In this document: one piece after another, positions 26,482-34,584 of the stretch
Layout: each line of letters begins with the position of its first letter
Position numbering within the stretch: position 1 is the stretch's first letter
NCBI RefSeq assembly: GCF_001721045.1
Contig: NZ_MDER01000075.1
Coordinates: 83,515 to 147,514, forward strand
DNA from: Paenibacillus nuruki
GTDB lineage: Bacteria > Bacillota > Bacilli > Paenibacillales > Paenibacillaceae
DNA length: 64,000 nucleotides
Direction: 5' to 3'
Notes under the pieces: generated by a model
What the model was told of the DNA's origin: nothing
The model's input: the letters and a program-made list of their open reading frames with translations, nothing else
The model's database searches: none
Translations under genes and position numbers: made by a program

Positions 26482-28204
26482 TACTCAACCTTTAAATATA
26501 GCGACAGAAAGTTTTATCGAATTATCAGGACGGGAACGTGCACAAGCTGTACTTGATGCTGGTAGCTTTCGCGAATTGATCGGACCTTTTGATCGAATGA
26601 CTTCGCCTCATTTACCATTGCAGGGCATTGTGGCACAAAGTGATGATGGAGTGATCGTAGGCAGAGGAACGATTGATGGAGAACCTGCGGTAGCGATTGC
26701 ACTTGAAGGTGCTTTTCAAGGTGGTGGGATCGGTGAAGTCTGTGGAGCCAAAATCTCAGGTGCGCTCGAACAAGTACTTCGTGATCATGAAAAAGGAATC
26801 AAAACACGTCCTGTCCTGTTACTCGAAACAGGTGGAGTACGACTACAAGAAGGAAATTACGGTCTACTGGCGATTGCTGAGATCGGAGCAGCTATTATGG
26901 CGCTTCGTCCGTATACACCTGTAGTAAGTGTGATCTCGGGTATGATTGGCTGTTATGGCGGAATGTCGATCTGTGCGGCAGGATTATCCAGTCATTTAAT
27001 CATGACCCGTCAAGGTCGCTTACAGTTGAATGGTTCAGAAGTGATTGAGCAAGAAGCAGGGATTCAAGAAATGGATGCATCGGATCGTTCTCGTATCTGG
27101 TCGATGGTAGGCGGAGAGCAACGAGTCGCCGCTGGTTTTGCAGATACACTGGTGAATGATGATATCCACGAAATTAACGAAGCGATTCATGACGTTTTCC
27201 GCCAAGGGATTCGAGAAGTGACACGTACAGCGCAAGTCGATCGTTACCTTGCTTTGTTGGCTGCTGTCGATGCGAATACATTGATTGTTCCCTCTTCGAT
27301 TCGTGAATCTTGGAAATCCGGTATCGTAGACCAAGAGAATTTACAGTCACAATTGGGAGCACAGCAAGCTCAAGCCAATGATTCAGTTGTTGAAGCACCT
27401 ATCACCAGAGGACGGACATGGTTTGAAGCATTATCCGGTCAATCGGCTTCGGCTCAGCAAGGGATTGCTTCCGTACTTTGTGCAGATACTGAATTAGAGA
27501 ATCAACAGGTACGTTATATCTCGGTTGTTCCGAATCCAAATGCACGATTTGTGAGAGCTCGCCAAGGTGAGATTGGACTTGAAGAAGGATGGAATATCGC
27601 TCGTTCTATTCGTGAAGCGATTGAAGCAGACAAAGACGGAGAAAAGCGCGCGATTGTAGCCATCGTAGATGTTCCTAGTCAAGCTTATGGTTATCGTGAA
27701 GAAGTATTAGGTATTCATTTATCATGCGGATCAGCTGTGGATGCTTATGCTAGTGCCCGTCTTGCCGGTCATCCTGTGATTGCTTTGATTGTAGGTAATG
27801 CTATCTCGGGTGCATTTCTAGCCCATGGTATGCAAGCGAATCGATTACTTGCTTTAGATGATGAAAAAGTAACCGTACAAGTCATGTCCAAGCAGTCTGC
27901 GGCTCGTATCACACGTCGTTCCATCGAACAGTTAAATGAAGCGGCGACTAAAGTGCCAGGTGCGGCTTACGATATTCGTTCTTTTGCCAAATTGGGAGCT
28001 TTGGATCAATTGATCGAAGGAATCGAAGCAGATCAACCACAAGACAAAGATATCGAGCGCATTCAGCAATATCTGATTGCAGCTATTGCAGAGACTCGTC
28101 AAGGACCTCGTGATCTTAGTGTACGTCTAACCAGTGCAACTGCGGCGACAGGTAGAGCTTCTTCTATCAAAGTAAGACAGTTATTAGCAGAGCAATGGGA
28201 TTAA
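26471..28204 (+). CDS. mdcD/mdcE: Fused malonate decarboxylase beta-gamma subunits
   Basis: The carboxylase-like decarboxylating core as one 577-aa chain. Residues 1 to about 290 match MdcD (beta; SPHLPLQGIVAQSDDGVIVGRG, ALEGAFQGGGIGEVCGAKISGAL, ETGGVRLQEGNYGLLAIAEI). Residues from about 335 to the end match MdcE (gamma; GLEEGWNIARSI, QAYGYREEVLGIHLSCGSAVDAYASARLAGHPVIALIVGNAISGAFLAHG), joined by a polar linker. In the best-known operons mdcD and mdcE are separate genes. The ATG at 26471 has GGAGGTG 7 bp upstream; a GTG at 26468 is adjacent. Confidence 0.92.
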   Translation: MDNNTQPLNIATESFIELSGRERAQAVLDAGSFRELIGPFDRMTSPHLPLQGIVAQSDDGVIVGRGTIDGEPAVAIALEGAFQGGGIGEVCGAKISGALEQVLRDHEKGIKTRPVLLLETGGVRLQEGNYGLLAIAEIGAAIMALRPYTPVVSVISGMIGCYGGMSICAAGLSSHLIMTRQGRLQLNGSEVIEQEAGIQEMDASDRSRIWSMVGGEQRVAAGFADTLVNDDIHEINEAIHDVFRQGIREVTRTAQVDRYLALLAAVDANTLIVPSSIRESWKSGIVDQENLQSQLGAQQAQANDSVVEAPITRGRTWFEALSGQSASAQQGIASVLCADTELENQQVRYISVVPNPNARFVRARQGEIGLEEGWNIARSIREAIEADKDGEKRAIVAIVDVPSQAYGYREEVLGIHLSCGSAVDAYASARLAGHPVIALIVGNAISGAFLAHGMQANRLLALDDEKVTVQVMSKQSAARITRRSIEQLNEAATKVPGAAYDIRSFAKLGALDQLIEGIEADQPQDKDIERIQQYLIAAIAETRQGPRDLSVRLTSATAATGRASSIKVRQLLAEQWD

Positions 28205-28854
28205 GTATAGCTCCTCATGATTTACTTCAACTCAATTCACGCTGGAGAGAAGTAGAAGCAGATCATGATCTGCCTGAATGGGTGCTTAGATCACTAGAAC
28301 ATACACCATGGGTCGTCGTCAGACGTGCTCCTGCGCTAGAAGGTCAGATTGCTGTAGGTGTTCGTGGTAAAGAGCGTCATCTAAGGCAAGCATTAACGAT
28401 TCCAGATCATCTAGTTGTTCAACAAGTGACACCAGAGCAATTATTACAGTCCTCTCTATCTCCTGATCACCGTTCGATAGCGAAAGAACGTTGGCACACT
28501 ATGCCAGCCCTACAAGTTTTAGAGCAACTTGCTGTATCGTGGAAATCATATGATCTCCATTGGGGGCCAGCAGGAAGCACTGGATTTGAATTAGCTACCG
28601 GTATGCCAACATTGACGATGACTAGCGATCTGGATATTGTACTGCGTTGTACTTCATTTCTTGCTCCTGTGTTAGCAGAGCAATTATTAGAACAAACATT
28701 GGATCTTCCGGTACGTGTCGATGTACAGATAGAGACGCCTTATGGAGCAGTAGCTCTAAGTGAATGGGCAAGACCAGCTACTGATCAGGTGTTAATGCGT
28801 ACTTTGCAAGGGCCTTTGCTGGTGACTGATCCGTGGAATCCACGCCTCGTATAA
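28195..28854 (+). CDS. mdcG: Malonate decarboxylase holo-ACP synthase (phosphoribosyl-dephospho-CoA transferase)
   Basis: Attaches the prosthetic group made by MdcB to the serine of MdcC; 219 aa, MdcG family. The diagnostic segment GPAGSTGFELATGMPTLTMTSDLDIVL, with the nucleotidyltransferase-type Asp pair, lies at about residues 120-150. Its ATG lies inside the end of the beta-gamma gene (10-bp overlap). No mdcF transporter gene stands between mdcE and mdcG as it does in Klebsiella. Confidence 0.88.
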   Translation: MGLSIAPHDLLQLNSRWREVEADHDLPEWVLRSLEHTPWVVVRRAPALEGQIAVGVRGKERHLRQALTIPDHLVVQQVTPEQLLQSSLSPDHRSIAKERWHTMPALQVLEQLAVSWKSYDLHWGPAGSTGFELATGMPTLTMTSDLDIVLRCTSFLAPVLAEQLLEQTLDLPVRVDVQIETPYGAVALSEWARPATDQVLMRTLQGPLLVTDPWNPRLV

Positions 28855-28917
28855 TTATGATTGATCCAAAGTTATAAAATAACTGACAAACACGATCAGA
28901 TGAAGGAGAGATGCCAG

Positions 28918-29850
28918 ATGAGTGTAGTCATGCTTTTTCCCGGTCAAGGTTCACAGCGTGCAGGGATGTTGCATGAATTGCCGGATCATTCTGTGATTAA
29001 GCAGACACTGACAGAAGCAGAAGACCTTTTACAATTAAAGATCGATCAACTGGATAGTGAAGAAGCATTACAGACAACCGATCATGTGCAGATGTCTCTT
29101 TGTATTGCTGAAGTAGCTGTGTCTAGAGCTTTGGCGGCAGAAGGCGTTCTTCCTGATCTTGTAGCGGGTCATAGTGCAGGTGCTTTTGCCGCGGCAGTGG
29201 CTTCAGGTTCACTTTCGTTCAAAGATGCTCTACATCTAACTCGCTTACGCGGTCAATTGATGATGGAAGCTTATCCACAAGGGTATGGAATGGGTGTAAT
29301 TACGGGAATGACTCAGCGTCAGGTGGAACAGATTCGTCTGAGTATTCATTCTGAAGAGCATCCAGTATATATCGCTAATCTAAATGCCCCAACACAGATT
29401 ACTGTCGCAGGGCAGTGGCAAGCGATCGACCAACTGTTGACCACATGCAAAAGCAAAGGAGCACATACTGCCAAACGATTGAATGTCAGTGTACCCTCCC
29501 ATTGTCCATTATTATCTTCTGTATCCGATCAGTTAGCTACAGCACTGCATGATATGGAAGTGTCTCGTCCACTTATCCCGTATGCAGGCAATTATAAAGG
29601 GCGTGCTATTCGTACAGCAGAAGGAATTGTAGAAGATTTATCTTTAAATATTGCTCATCCTGTACGCTGGCATGAAGTGACTACTTTATTTTATGAATTA
29701 GGTGCTCGGTTATTTCTAGAAATGCCTCCCGGACAAGTATTAAGTGGTCTGGCTTCTGCTGCTTTTCCAGAAGCTCGTGCAGAAGCCTTATCTTCCAGTC
29801 GGCTCGATAATGCAGTCATTTTGGCAAAGCGAGAGCAAGGTAACCGCTAA
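28918..29850 (+). CDS. mdcH: Malonyl-CoA : ACP transacylase of the malonate decarboxylase
   Basis: FabD-like malonyltransferase that primes the carrier with malonyl from malonyl-CoA, 310 aa. It has the PGQGSQRAGML opening, the nucleophile elbow GHSAGAFAAAV, the Arg of the LTRLRGQLM segment, and a late catalytic His in SVPSHCPLL. AAGGAGAG at 28903-28910 sets the start; in-frame upstream codons from 28861 lack a ribosome site. Last gene of the operon; the hairpin at 29881-29923 follows. Confidence 0.92.
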   Translation: MSVVMLFPGQGSQRAGMLHELPDHSVIKQTLTEAEDLLQLKIDQLDSEEALQTTDHVQMSLCIAEVAVSRALAAEGVLPDLVAGHSAGAFAAAVASGSLSFKDALHLTRLRGQLMMEAYPQGYGMGVITGMTQRQVEQIRLSIHSEEHPVYIANLNAPTQITVAGQWQAIDQLLTTCKSKGAHTAKRLNVSVPSHCPLLSSVSDQLATALHDMEVSRPLIPYAGNYKGRAIRTAEGIVEDLSLNIAHPVRWHEVTTLFYELGARLFLEMPPGQVLSGLASAAFPEARAEALSSSRLDNAVILAKREQGNR

Positions 29851-29880
29851 CGTAATCTAAGCTATACGCAAAATACATGC

Positions 29881-29923
29881 ATAAACATGTGCTCTTATCT
29901 TCAAAAGAAGAGCGCATGTTTAT
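29881..29923 (+). terminator. Hairpin ending the mdc operon (weak terminator)
   Basis: ATAAACATGTGCTCTT pairs with AAGAGCGCATGTTTAT (one G-T pair). The tail is TATATAC rather than a clean T-run, so termination may be partial. Confidence 0.55.
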
Positions 29924-30021
29924 ATACATAGAAGAAGTGTACTATAATAAATATAGTCATTATGTATAAATGACCATTTGGATTGATCTTGTTGCAGCGT
30001 ATTAGAGAGGATGAGAAAAAG

Positions 30022-31491
30022 ATGGAAACGACACAAATTCATACACAATACGGAGAATTACAAGGTATACGTGAACATGGAGCAGTGATCTGGAAAGGGG
30101 TTCCTTTTGCAGAACCACCTGTTGGAGAACTGCGTTTTCAAGCTCCAAGACCGCCGCAACCATGGCAAGGTGTGAAAGAAGCATTGCATTTTGGTCCGAT
30201 TGCTCCTCAACCGGTATACGAAGGAGCGAGTATGTTCGGTTCTGGAAGTGAACCTCCTGTGCAATCGGAAGATTGTTTATATTTGAATATATGGGCTTCG
30301 GATAAATCGACTCAAAAGAGACCTGTTATGGTCTGGATTCACGGAGGTTCTTTTGTAACAGGTGCAGGTAGTATTCCTTTGTATGACGGAACATCGCTTG
30401 CAGTTAACGGAGATATGATTGTAATAACGATTAACTATAGATTAGGGCCATTTGGATTTTTGAATTTATCATCTTATGGTGATGATTATCATTCCAATGT
30501 TGGCTTGTTGGATCAGATTGCGGCGTTAGAATGGATCAAAAACAATATCGAAGCATTTGGTGGCGATCCTGAACGTGTAACTGTATTCGGTGAATCCGCA
30601 GGTGCAATGAGTATTGCATCTCTTTTGGCAATGCCAGCCGCTAAAGGGTTATTCCAAAGTGCTATTATGCAAAGTGGTGCCGCTCAAGTAATGCCAACAG
30701 AAGTCAGCAGACAAATTGCAGACGGATTTGTACAAGCATTGGGTGTAGGTGAACAAGACTTATCCAAGTTGTATACCGCTTCAACGGAAGAAATATTGCA
30801 AGCAGGTAATCGTGTGAGTCAAATGCTTGATAATGGTACATGGGCATTGTTGTTCCAACCAACGATTCATCCACACACTTTACCTGTTGAACCTATACAA
30901 GCGATCAAAGATGGCTCAGCCAAACATATTCCATTGATTATCGGTACGAATTTGGAAGAGGGTACGTTATTTTTCAATCAACCGACTCAATTGATGAGCG
31001 AGACTCAAATTGTAAATATTGTCCAAGCTTTGTTGGGAGAAGATCCTCATGGATTATCTAAACAATATCCTTTGACTGTAAGAGGTCATGCTGATCTGAT
31101 GACTGACTTGTTCTTCTGGCGTTCGGCTTTACAATGTGCTGAAGCACAGATTGGACATGCTCCAGTATGGATGTATCGATTTGATTGGTGTCAACCAGGG
31201 CATCCGTTGTTAGGAACAGCTACACATGGTGCTGAGATTGCTTTTGCTTTTAACAATCTACCTTTATTTGCTCATCTTGGATTAGAAATTGATGAAGATA
31301 CGTATAATCTAGCAGAGCAAATGCAGGCGGCTTGGATTAATTTTGCGCATAACAGTATGCCGGTGACCAGCAATTTGCCGTGGTCTGATTATGATCTTAA
31401 AGAACGTTCTACTATGGTCTTTAATCGCCAGTTAAATGTGGTACACGATCCAGAAAGTAACAAACGTCAACAATTGATTTCTTATTCTTAA
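30022..31491 (+). CDS. Type B carboxylesterase (p-nitrobenzyl esterase-like)
   Basis: Alpha/beta-hydrolase that cleaves carboxylic esters; cytoplasmic, 489 aa, the same length as B. subtilis PnbA. The family blocks are complete: the IWKGVPFAEPPVGELRF opening, EDCLYLNIW, the oxyanion HGGSF, the nucleophile Ser192 in FGESAGAMS, and a catalytic His in ATHGAEIAFAF. The ATG at 30022 gives the family length. The upstream AGAGG is spaced rather far (about 11 bp), and an upstream TTG at 29983 cannot be excluded. A terminator follows. Confidence 0.9.
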   Translation: METTQIHTQYGELQGIREHGAVIWKGVPFAEPPVGELRFQAPRPPQPWQGVKEALHFGPIAPQPVYEGASMFGSGSEPPVQSEDCLYLNIWASDKSTQKRPVMVWIHGGSFVTGAGSIPLYDGTSLAVNGDMIVITINYRLGPFGFLNLSSYGDDYHSNVGLLDQIAALEWIKNNIEAFGGDPERVTVFGESAGAMSIASLLAMPAAKGLFQSAIMQSGAAQVMPTEVSRQIADGFVQALGVGEQDLSKLYTASTEEILQAGNRVSQMLDNGTWALLFQPTIHPHTLPVEPIQAIKDGSAKHIPLIIGTNLEEGTLFFNQPTQLMSETQIVNIVQALLGEDPHGLSKQYPLTVRGHADLMTDLFFWRSALQCAEAQIGHAPVWMYRFDWCQPGHPLLGTATHGAEIAFAFNNLPLFAHLGLEIDEDTYNLAEQMQAAWINFAHNSMPVTSNLPWSDYDLKERSTMVFNRQLNVVHDPESNKRQQLISYS

Positions 31492-31510
31492 GCAGTTGTA
31501 AATAGCATGA

Positions 31511-31545
31511 GATGAACCGATCTTTATCCGGTTCATCTTTTTTAT
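31511..31545 (+). terminator. Terminator of the carboxylesterase gene
   Basis: GATGAACCG (31511-31519) pairs with CGGTTCATC (31529-31537), then a T-run. The remaining 310 bp before the HD-GYP gene is AT-rich with a TTTGTCGATATAAT segment at 31685-31698 combining a -10-like hexamer and a Spo0A-like core; nothing else is recognised. Confidence 0.9.
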
Positions 31546-31856
31546 TTGGCATTTCACTTTCGTATTCGCAAATAAGAGATATTCAGTAAAAAGAACGGAT
31601 TATAGCTATAAATCTATTTTTGCATAAAAGCGAAGTACATTTTACCTATAATTGAGGATTAAGAGCTATACATTATTTCTATAATTTGTCGATATAATAG
31701 AGTAAATATCGAAAAAGGTATACATCATTTTGGCACACTTCTAGATGATCATTACTTTATAACTATAGTTACTGATTTAGCTTCTATTTACTCGTATATA
31801 CGCTATTTTGATTTTTGATATATAAATATAGAACATAATGAAATGGGGAATCGTGA

Positions 31857-32903
31857 TTGATTATACATATTACTGAACTTAAGCAAGGCCAACGATTAAG
31901 CAGTGATACATTTAATAGTTCAGGTGTTCCGTTGTTAAAAAAAGGAGTAGATATCAAAGAAGAAGATATCACCTTATTACTGCGCCATAAAGTAGAATAC
32001 ATTGATATTGATGCCAGAGAAGATATCAAACCAGTCGCTGATATGATAGCGATTACAGGATTATCTCCTGCGTTGAAAGAAAAAATCAATCGTTCAATAG
32101 ATGCATATCAGTCCATCTTTTTGGAAGCACTGACTAAAGGCAAATTCAATCCAGCTATTGTCGATGAATTGTTGCAACCCTTATTGTTGGATCTAGATGC
32201 GCAAAAAGATGTAGTAGCACTATTGTTAAATTTAGAAAAAGAAGACGATCATCTCTATAGTCACTCACTCAAAGTCGGTTTGCTGAGTTACTATATTGCA
32301 GAATGGCTGGATTATTCCAAACATGATTGTTATCGCATTAGCAAAGCAGGCTATCTACATGATATTGGTAAAAGCCGTCTGCCTTCTATTTTGCGTAGCA
32401 AGCCTGAGCAATTAAACGACTCCGAGTTCAAAGAATACAAAAATCATACCACCTATGGATACGATATTATTATGGAATCGATGAATGATAAAGTGACTGC
32501 ATCTGTTGCTTTACAGCATCATGAACGTGGAGATGGTTCAGGGTATCCGAATCGCTTATACAAACGTGGAATTCATCCATTTACGCAGATCGTATCAGTA
32601 GCAGATGTATTTGTGAATATGACTGCTAGCAAAAATCAACAAAACAAACAAGGATTTGTTGCTGTATTGCAAAGCATTTACGAATTAGGATTTTCCAAAT
32701 TAAATGAAAAGCCGGTTCAAGCGTTAATTCATCATCTTGCTCCTAATCTGATCGGCAAAAAAGTTCAATTGACCAATGGAGAACAAGGGACGATTATTTT
32801 AAATAATCCACTGGATATTTTTAGACCTTTGATACAGATAAATGATCAATTTGTCGATTTAACCAAAGTCAGAGAACTGCATATCGAAGAAATCTTTGTC
32901 TAA
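31857..32903 (+). CDS. HD-GYP domain protein (putative cyclic-di-GMP phosphodiesterase)
   Basis: A 348-aa cytoplasmic protein. An N-terminal segment of about 120 residues of unknown fold is followed by an HD-GYP domain: HSLKVGLLSYYIAEWL, the HD pair in YLHDIGKSRLP, HH in LQHHERGDGSGYP with the GYP signature, and SVADVFVNMT. HD-GYP enzymes hydrolyse c-di-GMP to pGpG or GMP. The conserved metal-binding His/Asp residues appear intact, so activity is plausible. The start is TTG at 31857 with GGGGAA 7 bp upstream. Monocistronic with its own terminator. Confidence 0.85.
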   Translation: MIIHITELKQGQRLSSDTFNSSGVPLLKKGVDIKEEDITLLLRHKVEYIDIDAREDIKPVADMIAITGLSPALKEKINRSIDAYQSIFLEALTKGKFNPAIVDELLQPLLLDLDAQKDVVALLLNLEKEDDHLYSHSLKVGLLSYYIAEWLDYSKHDCYRISKAGYLHDIGKSRLPSILRSKPEQLNDSEFKEYKNHTTYGYDIIMESMNDKVTASVALQHHERGDGSGYPNRLYKRGIHPFTQIVSVADVFVNMTASKNQQNKQGFVAVLQSIYELGFSKLNEKPVQALIHHLAPNLIGKKVQLTNGEQGTIILNNPLDIFRPLIQINDQFVDLTKVRELHIEEIFV

Positions 32904-32942
32904 GTACTCCCTATACGATATATACATCATTCAAATAAGAAG

Positions 32943-32974
32943 AAAAGGAACTTGTTAGCGCAAGTTCCTTTTTG
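32943..32974 (+). terminator. Terminator of the HD-GYP gene
   Basis: AAAGGAACTTG pairs with CAAGTTCCTTTTT around a 6-nt loop. Confidence 0.92.
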
Positions 32975-33113
32975 CTATGTCTACAGCAAGTTACTCCTGC
33001 TATCAACAGTACCGTTAATGAATACGAATAGATGGTTAATAGGTTGATACATCCTGATGAGGATAAATCGTGATCTGACTCATTAAGGATACGAATGGAG
33101 GCACACTACACGT

Positions 33114-34073
33114 ATGCAACATGAACTTCATACCGACTCGAATCTGTCGATTTCTGATTTTACCAAAGATCATGGACAAGATCTATTGATCCATGTACCC
33201 GAAGAATTTAGCTTTACTGAAAATTATAGCCATTTATCAACAGCTACCAATGAGAGTTTATATACATTACGCAATGGAATGATCTACAAAGCAATTGCTG
33301 TCGGTCAAGAAGCTACGATTGTTGAGATTAGTGATTATGATGAACATTATATGTTGATCCGTTTTGTCGAAGAAGATCAATCCATTTCACCTGCGTTACG
33401 TACAGGAGTTGCTCAGTATGTATACGATTGGTTTGATTTAGGGACAGACCTTGCCCCTTTTTATAAAATGGCTGCGCAAGATCCGCTACTCCAGCAAGCT
33501 GTGGTTTCCTTTTATGGATTGCGCAATATGGGGATTCCTGATCTATATGAAGCAATCTGCTGGGGTATTCTTGGTCAACAGATTAATTTAGGATTTGCCT
33601 ACACATTAAAAAGAAGATTTGTAGAGCATTTTGGACAAGCACTCATTTACAATGGTGAGTCTTACTGGCTATTTCCTACCGCTGAGACGATTGCTACTCT
33701 TACTGTTGACGAATTAGCTGCGGCAGGCATGACAACTGTGAAAAAGTGTGAATATTTGATTGATACCGCTCAATTAATCGTTAACGGTACATTATCCAAA
33801 GACGAGCTTTTACAAGCAACTGATGTCAAACAAGCTGAAAAATTACTGGTGAAAATCCGGGGGATTGGCCCGTGGACGGCTCATTATGTATTGATGCGTT
33901 GTCTACGCATGCCATCTGCTTTTCCTATTGATGATGTCGGTCTGCACAATTCGATCAAGCATGTGCTGAAAATGGATGCTAAGCCGACCAAAGCTCATAT
34001 TCTTGAATTATCTGCCGGTTGGTCGTTGTGGGAGTCGTATGCGACGTTTTACTTATGGCGGTTTTTGTACTGA
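33114..34073 (+). CDS. alkA: DNA-3-methyladenine glycosylase II (AlkA family)
   Basis: Base-excision repair glycosylase that removes alkylated purines, 319 aa. It has an N-terminal beta domain (residues 1-115) followed by the HhH-GPD domain with GILGQQINLGFAYTLKRRF, the hairpin-helix-hairpin LLVKIRGIGPWTAHYVLMRCL, and the catalytic Asp in FPIDDVGL. The C-terminal WSLWESYATFYLWRFL block closes the helical domain. GGAGG lies about 12 bp before the ATG, a little far. No ada-type regulator is linked. Confidence 0.88.
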   Translation: MQHELHTDSNLSISDFTKDHGQDLLIHVPEEFSFTENYSHLSTATNESLYTLRNGMIYKAIAVGQEATIVEISDYDEHYMLIRFVEEDQSISPALRTGVAQYVYDWFDLGTDLAPFYKMAAQDPLLQQAVVSFYGLRNMGIPDLYEAICWGILGQQINLGFAYTLKRRFVEHFGQALIYNGESYWLFPTAETIATLTVDELAAAGMTTVKKCEYLIDTAQLIVNGTLSKDELLQATDVKQAEKLLVKIRGIGPWTAHYVLMRCLRMPSAFPIDDVGLHNSIKHVLKMDAKPTKAHILELSAGWSLWESYATFYLWRFLY

Positions 34074-34080
34074 AATTTGT

Positions 34081-34236
34081 AGGGTGTTCAATGGGAGGAC
34101 GCTACGAGCGGTGGATGGTTCCTACCGTCGCTGGTAGGATCGGATATCTTGAATAACCGCTAAGCGGTCGATATCCGAGTCTTAAAGGCGACTTACGGAA
34201 CAATCCTCCGCCCTTCGCTAGCGCCATTTGGGGGTA
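34081..34236 (-). repeat. Structured intergenic element, copy 2 of 3 (inverted)
   Basis: On the minus strand this matches copy 1 almost base for base over an 84-bp core, from AAGTCGCCTTTAAGACTCGG to CGACGGxAxGAACCATC, and also shares TACCCCCA...AATGGxGCTxGCGAAGG outside it. The outer stem differs in sequence (GCGGAGGAT.GTTCC with GGAAC.ATCC.CCGC) but still pairs. The apical hairpin keeps pairing through a C-to-T change (G-T wobble). The copy points against both flanking genes, which argues against a simple leader role. In the 511-bp gap between alkA and the S9 peptidase gene. Confidence 0.85.
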
Positions 34237-34259
34237 ACACAAGTTATAAATTGAAGTAT

Positions 34260-34445
34260 AAGGGTAGGGGTAGGGGGAATTGGAGATATTTTAAAGATTT
34301 AAGGATTTTGAAGATTTACAGATTTGGAAGGGTGGTATGGATTTAGAAAATTTAAAGGGTTAAAGAATTTAAAGATTTTAAAGAACTTAAAGATTTAAGA
34401 ATTTAATAATTTAAGAATTTAAGGGCTTTAGAGAGTTTAGGGAGT
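34260..34445 (+). repeat. Degenerate purine-rich AAAGATTTA tract
   Basis: Irregular repeats of AAAGATTTA/GAATTTAAGG on the plus strand. In the orientation of the adjacent inverted element the tract reads TAAATCTT and lies on the same side as the regular 8-bp repeat beside copy 1. This supports a composite unit of tract plus hairpin. No gene-like frame is seen here. Confidence 0.6.
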
Positions 34446-34584
34446 TGAAAATTAATATGTTTAGGGTGGATTGATTTGTGTAGGTTATGGGGTATGTTCT
34501 TGCGATTGAAAATGTAATCAGATAGTATTTAAGCAAGAATACGTATACATTTTGTGACTCTAATGAAGATAGGGGATATGAAAT

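Noticed and set aside
34081..34236. Element copies considered as rho-independent terminators
   Set aside because: No T-runs follow the stems, the fold has four nested helices, and one copy points against both neighbours.
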